Assembly (NCBI RefSeq): GCF_019977735.1
Contig: NZ_AP025018.1
Location: 5,398,580-5,462,579 of the forward strand
Reading direction: 5' to 3'
Length of the DNA stretch: 64,000 bases
Source of the DNA: Calothrix sp. PCC 7716
GTDB lineage: Bacteria; Cyanobacteriota; Cyanobacteriia; Cyanobacteriales; Nostocaceae
The notes under the pieces: model-generated
What the model saw: the letters and a program-made list of their open reading frames with translations, nothing else
Databases searched by the model: none
Told to the model about the DNA's origin: nothing
Part shown: positions 18,333 through 27,723 of the stretch, one piece after another
Layout: each line of letters starts with the position of its first letter
How positions within the stretch are numbered: the stretch's first letter is position 1
Program-made: the position numbers and the translations under genes

Positions 18333-20213
18333 TTGGTAACTAATAGTTGGCAACGAATTAAAGCAGAAATAGCTAATTGGCGTGTAGGGACATTGCCAGG
18401 AATTGCCATGATTATAATTATCATTTTAGCTCGTATAACTGGCTCGCTTCAGTATCTAGAATGGCAAGCTTTAGATAATTTTCTCCGCCTACGCCCATCT
18501 GAACCTATTGATGAAAGAATTGTGATTATTGGTATTGATGAAAAAGATATCGAAAGCGCAGACTATCCAATACGAGATAGAGATTTGGCAGAATTGCTCA
18601 TCAAATTAAAAACATACGAGCCTAGAGTTATTGGTCTTGATATTATTAGGAATATAGAAGTGGCGCCTGGTTATCCAGAACTAGTAGCTGCGTTTAAGAG
18701 TGTTAAAAACCTGATTGCGATTGAGAAAGTACTACCAGAAACAATTAAACCACCACCAACATTACCACCTGAACAAGTTGGCTTTGCTGATGTGATGTTA
18801 GATGCAGATAACCGTCTTAGGCGCAGCTTACTTTTAACGCCAATTAATAATGGTAATGACTACAAATTTTCTTTGTCTATACGTTTAGCCGCAACTTATT
18901 TAGATAGCGAAGGTATTACCCTCGAAAATGGTATAAAAAATCCAGAAGCAATAAGGTTTGGTGATACTGAACTACCCCAACTTTTAGCAAATTCTGGTGG
19001 ATATGTAGGCGCCGATGCTGGTGGAGTCCAAATACTAATCAATTATCGCAGTGGTCAAGCACGATTCCGCACTCTGAGTCTTAATGATATTAAAACTGGC
19101 AAATTTAATCCTAATTGGTTGCGGAATCGCATTGTGATTATTGGTATGACTGCCATTAGTGCCAAAGATATTATCAATACATCTGCTATTCCATCTGAAA
19201 ATCCTGGCTCAGGTCAAGTTTATGGCGTAGAAATTCAAGCTCATGCTGTTAGCCAAATCATTAGTGCAGTCAAAGACAAACGCCCTCTGTTACAAACCTG
19301 GACAGATATTTGGGAATACTTGTGGATATTCGTTTGGGGAATAATAGGAATGACTTTTGGAAGGTTAATTCATTCTCCTTTAAAAAATATTTTGAGTATT
19401 GGTGTTGCCAGTATTGCATTAATTGCAGCTAGTTATTTATCTATATTATGGGGATGGTGGATACCAGTAGTACCAGCTTTATTTATCTTAGTTATAAATG
19501 GAATTGGGCTAGCTGCTTTTTATCAATATGAGCGAAATCTCAAGTCTCAAATTAAACAACATCAACTGATTATAGAACGCGCGTTTGATACTATCCATAA
19601 CGGTCCGTTGCAAACTCTTGCTCAACTAATGAGAAATGCGAGAGAACATGACTTACCATCCAATCAACTTGTCTCAGAACTCGAACACCTTAACCAAGAA
19701 TTACGCGCGGTTTATGAGTCGATGAAGCGGGAAACCTTAACTCAAAGAGAAATCCTCTACTTAGGACAAGGTATAGAAATTGACTTACAAGTACCAATCC
19801 ATGAGCTTCTCTATGAAGTTTACAATAAAACCTTAGAGCGAGACTTCCCTTGCTTTAAAACCCTCAAAGTGAAAGTCCCTAGCTTTGAACCCATCGACCT
19901 CCAACACCTAACTATTGAGCAAAAGCGGGAATTGTGTCGATTTCTAGAAGAAGCCTTGTGTAATGTCGGAAAACATGCTACTGGAGTAACTCGCTTAAAA
20001 GTCACTTGCACTTGTGAAGAAGGTTGGTACACACTCAGAATTACAGATAATGGGCAAGGTGTTGACTCTGTATTAGAAGGCAGAGGAACACAGCTATCTA
20101 GAAATTTAGCTCGAAAACTGAAAGGAAAATTTACGCGGGCGCCTTTACCAACCAAAGGTACTGTTTGTGAATTAACTTGGCCTGTACCCAAGAGAAGGCA
20201 ATCAAGACTTTAA
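18333..20213 (+). CDS. CHASE2-domain sensor histidine kinase
   Basis: 626 residues from a TTG start preceded by AGGA. Layout: an N-terminal TM helix (~20-32), an extracytoplasmic CHASE2 sensor (~40-310, with FLRLRPSEPIDERIVIIGID and NRIVIIGMTAISAKD), then three TM helices (~325-400). The dimerisation/H-box FDTIHNGPLQTLAQLMRNA (presumed phospho-His near 421) is of the HisKA_3/NarX type. The HATPase domain (~530-620) has the N-box EEALCNVGKHA and the G-box ITDNGQGV. CHASE2 kinases next to CHAT and DUF928 genes are a recurrent cyanobacterial arrangement; the ligand is unknown. Confidence 0.9.
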   Translation: MVTNSWQRIKAEIANWRVGTLPGIAMIIIIILARITGSLQYLEWQALDNFLRLRPSEPIDERIVIIGIDEKDIESADYPIRDRDLAELLIKLKTYEPRVIGLDIIRNIEVAPGYPELVAAFKSVKNLIAIEKVLPETIKPPPTLPPEQVGFADVMLDADNRLRRSLLLTPINNGNDYKFSLSIRLAATYLDSEGITLENGIKNPEAIRFGDTELPQLLANSGGYVGADAGGVQILINYRSGQARFRTLSLNDIKTGKFNPNWLRNRIVIIGMTAISAKDIINTSAIPSENPGSGQVYGVEIQAHAVSQIISAVKDKRPLLQTWTDIWEYLWIFVWGIIGMTFGRLIHSPLKNILSIGVASIALIAASYLSILWGWWIPVVPALFILVINGIGLAAFYQYERNLKSQIKQHQLIIERAFDTIHNGPLQTLAQLMRNAREHDLPSNQLVSELEHLNQELRAVYESMKRETLTQREILYLGQGIEIDLQVPIHELLYEVYNKTLERDFPCFKTLKVKVPSFEPIDLQHLTIEQKRELCRFLEEALCNVGKHATGVTRLKVTCTCEEGWYTLRITDNGQGVDSVLEGRGTQLSRNLARKLKGKFTRAPLPTKGTVCELTWPVPKRRQSRL

Positions 20214-20222
20214 TTGTCAATA

Positions 20223-20256
20223 GTAGGTTGGGTGGAGTTCTACGGAACCCAACATA
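20223..20256 (+). repeat. GTAGGTTGGGTGGAG repeat, copy 1
   Basis: gtaggttgggtggag followed by ...ggaacccaacat; the internal tggg/ccca arms make a hairpin. Other copies: 20358-20391, 31976-32033, 34886-34920. Confidence 0.7.
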
Positions 20257-20357
20257 AACCAAGAGTAGTGCTTCATTTCATTAACTCTCTTTATAGGCGC
20301 CAATTCTAACCTCCCCTCTGTGCCCTCTGCGTCTCTGTGGTAAAAATCAGCTCTTTG

Positions 20358-20391
20358 TGTTAGGTTCCGCAAAGCCTCCACCCAACCTACA
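20358..20391 (-). repeat. GTAGGTTGGGTGGAG repeat, copy 2 (inverted)
   Basis: Reverse complement of copy 1: ends ctccacccaacctac and begins ttaggttccgc. Confidence 0.7.
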
Positions 20392-20504
20392 GTTGTTAAG
20401 TAAGTGCTATTGCTAACTAGACACTTAAATATTTAAGTGTATACTAGAACTTATCTATGTATAAATACCTCGCTTGATCTGGAAATTAAAAATTCAAGCA
20501 GATT

Positions 20505-21179
20505 ATGAGCAACAACTATATAGTTCGCCAGCTAGTTACCATTGGTATTACTAGCTTACTTTTGACTTCAACAACAATTGTTCTTGCTGAATATAAGCCC
20601 CCTCGCGGTCAGCGTCCACCAAGTGGTCGGACAACAACTACAGGTAGTAGAGGAGGATGTGAAACTAACAGCGAAACATATTTAAAGCTACTAGCTCCTC
20701 AAAAGCACGTTGGACAAACTGCTTCTATTCGTCCTACCTTTGCTTGGTTTGTCCCCGACTCCAAACCCTTACCGATTGAGTTTAAGCTGTATAAATATGA
20801 TGATAAAGGTGAACCCCAACTGCAACAGCAGTTTCTAATGCAGAGTAAATATGGAATTATGAGTTTATCTCTACCCAAGAATAAGCCAAGTCTTAAGGTG
20901 GGAAAAAGATATTTATGGCAGGTAGTAATTTTATGTTACCCAGACCAACCAGCTAATAATTTAGTTGCAATGGCAGAAATAGATGTGGTAAAAATGCCTG
21001 CTCAAGTGCGTATGCAACGCGATGACCAAGCTAATGTAGATATTTTAGCGGAAGCGGGTTTATGGTATGACGCGCTAGGCAGAGCTATACGATTAGGACA
21101 GAAAGATATTATTCATGACTTATTAAAAAACCTTACTGCATTAGAAATAATAGAACAACCAACTACATTAACACCTTAA
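20505..21179 (+). CDS. DUF928 domain exported protein
   Basis: 224 residues. The signal peptide is hydrophobic from ~9 to 27 with cleavage near VLA-EYK, followed by a Pro/Arg/Thr-rich linker. The DUF928 pattern follows: ETYLKLLAPQKHVGQTA, RPTFAWFVPDS, FKLYKYDDKG, then the C-terminal EAGLWYDALGRAIRLGQ. DUF928 is periplasmic and uncharacterised, and is frequently beside CHAT and CHASE2 genes as here. The CHAT gene starts 13 bases after its stop, so they are co-transcribed. Confidence 0.88.
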   Translation: MSNNYIVRQLVTIGITSLLLTSTTIVLAEYKPPRGQRPPSGRTTTTGSRGGCETNSETYLKLLAPQKHVGQTASIRPTFAWFVPDSKPLPIEFKLYKYDDKGEPQLQQQFLMQSKYGIMSLSLPKNKPSLKVGKRYLWQVVILCYPDQPANNLVAMAEIDVVKMPAQVRMQRDDQANVDILAEAGLWYDALGRAIRLGQKDIIHDLLKNLTALEIIEQPTTLTP

Positions 21180-21192
21180 AAAATTGTTTAAA

Positions 21193-24036
21193 ATGAAAAC
21201 ATTCCTGCTTGGTTTAACTGTATTTTTGAGTGTTTTCTCGTTGTCCGAGCCATTATTTGCGATTCCTCAACAACCAGTAATTACTCAAGCTAATACTAAT
21301 CATCTTACAGCCGATAAAGCTGTAGCAGAAGCGGAAAAACTCTCGCAGCAAGGAACGGCACTATCGAAACGACAGGCAATTGAGAAATATCTAGAGGCAC
21401 TTCAAGCTTTGAAAATACCACCTACTCAAGCTTCAGCGCGCGAGGCTCGTTTACAGTCAGCGACAATTTTAAGAAGTATAGCTAAACTGTACGAATCTTT
21501 GGGAGATTCAGAACAAGCATTAACATACTACAACCAAGCACTACCAATTTTTGCAGAATTAGGTGAAGTTCTCTTACAGGCTAGAACTTTGCACGAGTTA
21601 GCTATGCTTTATAACGTTTTTGGAGAAAGACAGAAAGTTTTAGATTATTTAGAGGCAGCACAACGACTTTATCAGCAAGTAGGTGATGTAGCTGGAATTG
21701 GGCGAACTTACTCTAATATGGGCTGGATTCACTATTTCTTTTTAGGTGCTAAACAAAAAGGAATGGAATTATATGAACAGTCCCTAAAAGTTTATCAAAA
21801 AGCAGGCGATAGTATTGGTGAATGTAATACTTTAGTTCAAATAGCCTGGGGTTATTATGATGACGGTAACGGTGATAATCAAAAAGCAATATATTACTAT
21901 AAGCAAGCTATAGAAGTTGCAAAGCGAGCAGGTTATAAAGCTGGAGAAGCTCGTGCTTCTATTCATATGAGTCAAGTTTATGAAACTTTGGGTGAAAAAC
22001 AACTAGCGTTAGATACGCTAATGACAGCGCAAAAGCTTTATCATGAATTAGGAAATCGTTCAGAATTAGCTAGAGTTTATCGCCACTTTGGAGAAGTTTA
22101 TGGTTCATTTGAAGAATCTAACAAAGCAATTGAATTTTATAAAAAATCAGTGTTAGCTTACCGGCAATTAGGCGAAAAGATTGACGAAGGACATATTCTA
22201 TGGGATTTAGGTGTATTATACAATCGCATTGGTGAACGTCAAAAGGCGTTAGATACTTTAAATCAATCATTATCAATCAAGAAAGCAACACGCGATCGTT
22301 TTGGAGAAGCTGATGCACTTTATCAGATTGCTCGTGTTGAGAGTGAGCGAAATAATCTTGCAGAAGCTCTAATCAAAATGGAAGCTTCTATTAAAATTAC
22401 TGAGGATTTGCGAACTAGTGTTTATAGTCAGCAGCTTCGTACCTCTTTCTTTTCTATAAGGCGGGATAGATATGACTTTTATATAGACCTATTAATGAGG
22501 TTACATAAAATTAATCCATTAGCAGGGTATGATGCAAAAGCGCTTCACGCCAGCGAACGTTCGCGCGCGCGCAGTCTCATAGAGTTACTTGCTGAAGCGA
22601 AAGCAGACCTTCGTAGTAGTGCTAACACAGAGTTGCTACAACAAGAAAGCATGATTAGCAAGCAAATTGATGAGCTAGAAAAACGCCAAGTCGAATTGTT
22701 AAATAGTCAGTATACGCCTGAACAAGCCACTGCCTTAGAAACAGAGCTTTTTCAACTTTACCAACAACGTGAAGAAATTAAGGCAAAGATTAAAGTTACT
22801 AGTCCTAATTATGCTGCTATCACTCAACCGCAACCTCTAACTTTATCAGAAATTCAGTCAACTTTACTTGATGATAATACACTGCTTTTAGAATACTCAT
22901 TAGGAGAAGAGCGCAGCTATCTTTGGGCAGTAACAAAAACAAGTATTAACAGTTATGAATTACCTAAACAGGCAGATATTGAGAAAGCTGTGCAAAATTT
23001 TCAACAACAAGAATTAGTACCAATTAGGATGCGTCCTACCCAAGGTGTTTTAGCCGTTGATACTGTTAGTCAAATGTTGCTGAAACCTGTTGCTAAACAG
23101 CTAGGGAATAAAAGATTAGTTATTATCGCTGATGGTAGGTTACAAACCATACCCTTTAGTGCTTTAGTAATTCCATTCAAATCTCAACATCAAAATAGCT
23201 CTGTACCATTGATGATGCAGCATGAAGTTATTAATTTACCTTCAGCATCTACATTAGCTGTATTAAGAAATCAAGTAAAACGGCGCCGACTAGCACCTAA
23301 GACTATAGCTGTACTTGCAGACCCCGTATTTGGTAAAAATGATAGACGCTTTAAAAACAATACAACTAATTCAACAAATGACATAATACCCGCTTTAAAA
23401 AATGTCCCAATAACAGAAATTGAATTAAGAGATTCTCTTCGAGCCGCCGGTATAAAGTTAACGCGACTTTTAGGAACGCGCACGGAAGCTGAGGCAATTA
23501 TGGCTTTAGTTCCCGATACAGAAAGAAATCAGTTTTTTGATTTTCAAGCTAATAAAGCCAGTGCAACTAACCCTAATTTAGCTCAGTATCGCATTGTTCA
23601 TTTTGCTACGCACGGTATTCTTAACACTGCACGTCCTGAATTATCAGGGGTTGTTATGTCGTTGGTAGATGAACAAGGAATACCCCAAAATGGTTTTTTG
23701 CGACTGCGCGATATTTTTAATTTGCATTTACCCGCCGAGTTAGTTGTTTTGAGTGCGTGTCAAACAGGTCAAGGTCAGGAAGTTAAAGGGGAAGGAATTA
23801 TTGGACTAACGCGGGGGTTTATGTATGCAGGCGCCGCGCGCGTGCTGGTGAGTTTATGGAAAGTTGACGACCAAGCAACAGCTGAGTTAATGAAGCGGTT
23901 TTATAGGGGAATGTTACAAGAAAAATTGGCGCCTGCGGCTGCTTTGAGACAAGCACAAGTAGAAATGTCTCTTCTCCCACGGTGGAGTTCTCCTTATTAT
24001 TGGGCTGCTTTTGTGCTTCAGGGTGAGTGGCAGTAA
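21193..24036 (+). CDS. CHAT-domain TPR protein (caspase-like)
   Basis: 947 residues from the ATG at 21193; an upstream TTG at 21184 would only add MFK. Signal peptide MKTFLLGLTVFLSVFSLSEP with likely cleavage after LFA. About eight to ten tetratricopeptide repeats (~85-395; e.g. GDSEQALTYYNQALPIFAE, GERQKALDTLNQSLSIKKAT), a coiled coil (~470-540), then the CHAT peptidase domain (~640-945). The presumed catalytic dyad is His in VHFATHG (~807) and Cys in LSACQTGQG (~856). CHAT domains are caspase relatives and the TPRs bind a partner. Operon with DUF928. Export suggests it acts in the periplasm. Confidence 0.9.
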   Translation: MKTFLLGLTVFLSVFSLSEPLFAIPQQPVITQANTNHLTADKAVAEAEKLSQQGTALSKRQAIEKYLEALQALKIPPTQASAREARLQSATILRSIAKLYESLGDSEQALTYYNQALPIFAELGEVLLQARTLHELAMLYNVFGERQKVLDYLEAAQRLYQQVGDVAGIGRTYSNMGWIHYFFLGAKQKGMELYEQSLKVYQKAGDSIGECNTLVQIAWGYYDDGNGDNQKAIYYYKQAIEVAKRAGYKAGEARASIHMSQVYETLGEKQLALDTLMTAQKLYHELGNRSELARVYRHFGEVYGSFEESNKAIEFYKKSVLAYRQLGEKIDEGHILWDLGVLYNRIGERQKALDTLNQSLSIKKATRDRFGEADALYQIARVESERNNLAEALIKMEASIKITEDLRTSVYSQQLRTSFFSIRRDRYDFYIDLLMRLHKINPLAGYDAKALHASERSRARSLIELLAEAKADLRSSANTELLQQESMISKQIDELEKRQVELLNSQYTPEQATALETELFQLYQQREEIKAKIKVTSPNYAAITQPQPLTLSEIQSTLLDDNTLLLEYSLGEERSYLWAVTKTSINSYELPKQADIEKAVQNFQQQELVPIRMRPTQGVLAVDTVSQMLLKPVAKQLGNKRLVIIADGRLQTIPFSALVIPFKSQHQNSSVPLMMQHEVINLPSASTLAVLRNQVKRRRLAPKTIAVLADPVFGKNDRRFKNNTTNSTNDIIPALKNVPITEIELRDSLRAAGIKLTRLLGTRTEAEAIMALVPDTERNQFFDFQANKASATNPNLAQYRIVHFATHGILNTARPELSGVVMSLVDEQGIPQNGFLRLRDIFNLHLPAELVVLSACQTGQGQEVKGEGIIGLTRGFMYAGAARVLVSLWKVDDQATAELMKRFYRGMLQEKLAPAAALRQAQVEMSLLPRWSSPYYWAAFVLQGEWQ

Positions 24037-24216
24037 GTATGTATTAAAAGTAGAGTGGGTGTTCCACTTTTCTAAACCAAGTTTACAGTTTTCGGTAGTG
24101 CATTATTTATACAACTTCCGTATTCTCAATATAGAAATTAAGTCTGGCAGAGTAAAGAGTCTAGGTTGAACTCGGTTCAGACAAAATCATACCGTATTCA
24201 AGAAGGAGATTTGTAA

Positions 24217-24345
24217 ATGAAGCTTTTACGTACAGCCGCATTAACTACTATGCTCACACTACCTATAGTGCAGCAAGTAACATCTTTATCCAAAAAATAC
24301 ATACAGCTTCATTCGAGATATAAAAGCAAAACCATTACCAGGTAA
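24217..24345 (+). CDS. 42-residue exported-type mini-ORF (probably a gene remnant)
   Basis: A strong ribosome binding site (AAGGAGA seven bases before ATG) precedes MKLLRTAALTTMLTLPIVQQ, a good Sec signal peptide. The frame then runs into basic residues and stops at 24345 without a mature domain. It is likely the preserved start of a secreted protein whose body has been lost; less likely a real small protein. Confidence 0.45.
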   Translation: MKLLRTAALTTMLTLPIVQQVTSLSKKYIQLHSRYKSKTITR

Positions 24346-24743
24346 ACTTTACAGGCAATAATTTAATTTTTGTATAGCTTTAAGCAAATTTAGTATATGT
24401 GATTTAAGATACTAGTTATAAAAAGTTATTCTAACTATCTACTTAATGACATTACACACTTATTCACCAGGTAAGGAGTTCGCACGCTTTGCCGAAGCAA
24501 GCAAGTGTAAGTTTGTGCTTACAGTGCAACTTTTATGTTAATCATCTATGTAAATATTTGCAAAATTATGTATAATTAGCAACAACAAATTAAATAAAAC
24601 AGCGATTTATTGCTAAACTCACTTAATCTATAACTATTGCTAATCAATAATTATAGTGGATTGTAAATTCATTGTTACTTTTTGTATAAACATTAACACT
24701 TAGACTAAGATATTGAAGTTAAAAACTTTATAACAAAACTGTA
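24346..24743. other. intergenic region with a decayed copy of the next gene's start
   Basis: No full gene. The small frame at 24446-24541 repeats the beginning of the following NB-ARC gene (see that entry). The remainder is AT-rich. Confidence 0.5.
24446..24541 (+). pseudogene. remnant duplicate of the NB-ARC gene N-terminus
   Basis: 31 codons reading TLHTYSPGKEFARFAEASKC match MLLHSSPRNEEFAQKFVEAN of the 24744 gene in both protein and DNA (shared ttcaccac/ggaa..gagttcgcac..gaagc..gtgt). The frame then diverges and stops. It looks like a partial, decayed duplication. Confidence 0.55.
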
Positions 24744-25119
24744 ATGCTATTACATTCATCACCACGGAACGAAGAGTTCGCACAGAAGTTTGTTGAAGCG
24801 AATGAGTGTTGGAACCTGGAGCAGCTGTATAAAGATATTACTTTTGCCAAGCAGCAAGAGAAGCAACTTTATCGTAAACAACTTACTCCAACAGAAAAAG
24901 CTTGTTTACGAGGCTTGATTCGTGGTTACAGTCCAACTGAAATAGCTTGGGAACTCAACCGCGAACCAAATGGTTTACGGGTGGAGCTTTCTAGAGGTTT
25001 ATATAGATATATTGAGAGTTTAACAGGCGCCCGCATTAAAAATTGGAGCAACATTTCAAAAGAATTAGAAAAGAAAGGATATAAATTCCACAGTATAGGT
25101 ACAAACGTTACCGCAAATC

Positions 25120-25147
25120 GTAGAGACGTTACATGTTTAGTCTCTAC
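25120..25147. repeat. GTAGAGAC palindrome inside coding sequence
   Basis: gtagagacgttacatg...tagtctctac is an imperfect palindrome read in frame as RDVTCLVSTI. The same element is at the equivalent place in the 28331 gene (28590-28617), so it predates the duplication. Confidence 0.7.
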
Positions 25148-26091
25148 AATTGAAAATCACGTTGATTGGGGAGAAGCGATAGATGTATCTATATTCTACG
25201 GGCGCCACTCCGAACTTACCACCCTACAACATTGGGTAAAACAAGACAAATGTCGTCTGGTTGCCCTATTAGGTATGGGTGGAATAGGAAAAACTGCCTT
25301 ATCAGTAAAGTTAGCACAACTGGTACAAGAAGAATTTGACTTTGTAATTTGGCGTAGTCTTCGTGATGCTCCGACCATAGAAGAACTGTTAGATACATTA
25401 ATCAAATTTTTCTTATGCCAACAGGAAACGAATTTACCTCAAACAGTCGGCGCCAAAATTTCACGATTAATTGAATATCTACGCAAAGCACGTTGCTTGA
25501 TAGTATTAGATAACTTTGATGCTATATTATCTGGCGGAGAACGTGCGGGTAATTATCGCTCTGGGTACGAAGACTACGGGGTAATGCTGCAAAGACTCTC
25601 CGAAACAGCGCACCAAAGCTGTGTTGTAGTAACTTCGCGCGAGAAACCAACGGAAGTAGCAGCTTATTCTGGAGAATTTTTACCAGTTCGTACTTTACAG
25701 TTATCTGGATTAAATAATGAAGATGCACAAGGTATTTTAGCTGCTAAAGGTCTTACTGGGTCGGTAGATGAAATTGAAAAATTAATTGAGTGTTATGGAG
25801 GGAACCCATTAGCACTAAAAATAGCAGCAACTTCAATTTTTGATTTATTCGACGGTAATATTGCCGACTTTCTACAGGAAGAAACGACTCTTTTTAATGG
25901 TGTTCGCAATCTTTTAGACCGTCAGTTTGAGAGGTTATCACCATTAGAAGAAGATGTAATGTATTGGACTTGTATTAATCGTGAACCAGTGCCAGCTGCG
26001 GAATTACAGAGTGATATTGTGCCAACAGTATCAAAAGGAAATATATTAGAATCTTTGGAGTCTTTAACGTGGCGTTCTTTAATCGAAAAAC

Positions 26092-26119
26092 GTAGAGACG
26101 CAATTCATCGCGTCTCTAC
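26092..26119. repeat. GTAGAGAC palindrome inside coding sequence
   Basis: gtagagacgc and gcgtctctac form a perfect 10-bp stem with an 8-base loop, read in frame as RRDAIHRVST. Confidence 0.75.
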
Positions 26120-26432
26120 ATTTACGCAGCAACCCGTAATCATGGAATATATGACTGAGCGATTGGTTACAGGCGCCACTGAAGAAATAACAACAGGTAA
26201 GATTAATTTATTAAACAAATACGCTTTAATTAAGCCTAACTCTAAAGATTATATTCGTCAGAGTCAAATTCGTGTAATTATATCACCTATATTAGGTAAT
26301 TTACAGTCTAATTTAAAATCTCAATCGGAAATTGAACTGAAAATAAAAAACAATCTTGATAACCTGAGTGATAATTTTTCTAATAAACCAGGGTATTTTA
26401 GTAAAAATTTAATTAATTTGTTGTGTATAAAT

Positions 26433-26460
26433 GGGCAGGCAAGGATGCCTGCTCCACAAG
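26433..26460. repeat. GGGCAAGGATGCCC-family repeat truncating the NB-ARC gene
   Basis: gggcaggcaaggatgcct followed by gctccacaag. The core ggcaaggatgcc hairpin plus ccacaag recurs at 32652, 34750, 40371, 43813, 46756, 61383 and 61441. Confidence 0.75.
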
Positions 26461-26561
26461 AGTTATAAATAGCTTCTTGTCCCCCCCTTACTAAGGCAGG
26501 GCTGTTTCATTCTCCAGAGAAAAATGGTTTAATCAGCACTAGGATAACAAACTCAAGCGAG

Positions 26562-26580
26562 GGCGCGGCTCCGCCGCGCC
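26562..26580. repeat. GC-rich palindrome inside the IS
   Basis: ggcgcggctccgccgcgcc forms an 8-bp stem in AT-rich DNA, upstream of the transposase start. A GGCGCC follows at 26583. Confidence 0.5.
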
Positions 26581-26622
26581 TGGGCGCCAATAAAAGAGTA
26601 TAGTAATTGTGCAGGGGCATTT

Positions 26623-27713
26623 ATGACAGCCAGTTTAATCGAAGAACTCAAAAAAGTCAGAGATTTCCGTACCAAACAAGGGCAAAGGCATCCGTTGTGG
26701 TTAGTACTGTTGCTAGTAATTATGGGAACAATGAGTGGTTGTTGCGGTTATAGAAGTTTGGGAGATTTTGTTGCGCGCCATAAACAATCTTTAATCGACA
26801 TATTAGACATACCAAAAGATAGAGTACCTTCATACTCGACAATGCGACGGGTTATGATGCGCGTAAATTTCGAGGAACTGACAAAGAGATTTAATTGCTG
26901 GGCAAGTCAATATATAGAATTAACGGAGCGCGAATGGTTGGCAACTGACGGTAAAAGTATTAGAGGTACAGTCGTTGATTATAGCAATGCATACCAAGCG
27001 TTCGTGAGTGTAGTATCAATTTTCAGCAGCAAACAAGGTGTTATTGTCGGACTGCAAACAATGAATAATAAGCAGACCAGTGAAATCGCAACAGTTCAAA
27101 GTTTAATTGCAGCCTTGGATATCAAGGGCGCCATCTTCAGTTTTGATGCGCTTCATTGTCAAAAAAAACTGTCGAGCAAATTATTGGAAGTGGAAATGAT
27201 TACGTAATTGCTGTTAAAGCCAACCAACCCAAACTGTATAACCAGATACAACAGAATATGGAATCTTCACAGCCTACAAGTATATATACAGATGTTGAAC
27301 GAACTCGTGACCGCGTAACATCTCGTCACGTGTCAGTGTTTGATAAATTAGAGAATATTTCACCTGATTGGGTTGGTTTAAAGTGTATAGTTCGAGTTGA
27401 ACGTTTTGGGACTCGTGCAAATAAGCCTTACTCAGAAACAGCATATTATATTAGTTCAAAACCTCTTGAGGCGCCTGATTTTTCCCAAGGTATTCGTGGG
27501 CATTGGGGTGTTGAGAATCAGTTGCATTGGGTAAAGGATGTTGTGTTTGAGGAAGACAAAGCTCAAATGGTTGACGGTTATGCTGCTGCTAATTTCTCAA
27601 TTCTTCGCAGTTTTGTTATCAACTTGTTCCGTCACAATGGTTTTGATTCCCTTACTAGAGCTATACGTCAATGCGCCCACAACATCCAATTACTATTTTC
27701 CTTTTTAGAATGA
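26623..27713 (+). pseudogene. ISAs1-family (DDE_Tnp_ISAS1) transposase, -1 frameshift at A8
   Basis: Two overlapping frames make one ~360-residue transposase. Frame 1 (26623-27207): TASLIEELKKVRDFRTKQGQ, HPLWLVLLLVIMGTMSG, the Asp of LATDGKSIRGT and FSFDALHCQKK. Frame 2 resumes after the A8 run at ~27164 with TVEQIIGSGNDYVIAVKANQ, then RGHWGVENQLHWVKDVVFEED (catalytic Glu in the ENQLHW region). Re-reading one A restores HCQKKTVEQ, exactly the family sequence. Either a single-base loss in a homopolymer or slippage. All catalytic residues are present across both frames. Confidence 0.85.
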
Positions 27714-27723
27714 AACAGCCCTG

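Larger units (their letters stand above)
20214..20504. other. intergenic repeats before DUF928 gene
   Basis: Contains two facing copies of the GTAGGTTGGGTGGAG repeat (20223-20256 and 20358-20391) around one copy of the ACCACAGAGACGCAGAGG repeat (20310-20344). Together they form a ~170-bp large inverted repeat. Confidence 0.6.
24744..26468 (+). pseudogene. NB-ARC ATPase, C-terminal WD40 part lost
   Basis: 574 residues. The N-terminus (~1-110) is a helix-turn-helix-like module (LTPTEKACLRGLIRGYSPTE). NB-ARC follows: P-loop LLGMGGIGKTALSVKLAQ (~174-191), Walker B ARCLIVLDNFDAIL, sensor VVTSREKP, GLPL-type GGNPLALKIAA, then a winged helix and helical region. Residues ~115-560 are almost the same as in the 28331 protein, but that protein continues into pentapeptide repeats and WD40. 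Here the frame stops inside an inserted GGGCAAGGATGCC repeat (26433-26460) that supplies the last residues NGQARMPAPQEL. An ISAs1 element follows at once. It may still make an ATPase without a sensor. Confidence 0.75.
26497..27723 (+). mobile_element. ISAs1-family insertion sequence (1227 bp)
   Basis: Ends are cagggctgtttcattct at left and agaatgaaacagccctg at right, a perfect 17-bp inverted repeat of the ISAs1 type. Flanking cccttactaagg occurs at 26485-26496 and 27724-27735, giving a target duplication of about 10-12 bp (the exact limit is ambiguous). The element sits inside a cccccttactaagggggg palindromic repeat, splitting it. It contains a GC-rich hairpin at 26562-26580 and one transposase gene with a frameshift. 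Confidence 0.92.

Noticed and set aside
19820-20191. 123-codon minus-strand frame inside the histidine kinase
   Set aside because: Antisense to the conserved ATPase domain; codon pattern follows the kinase.
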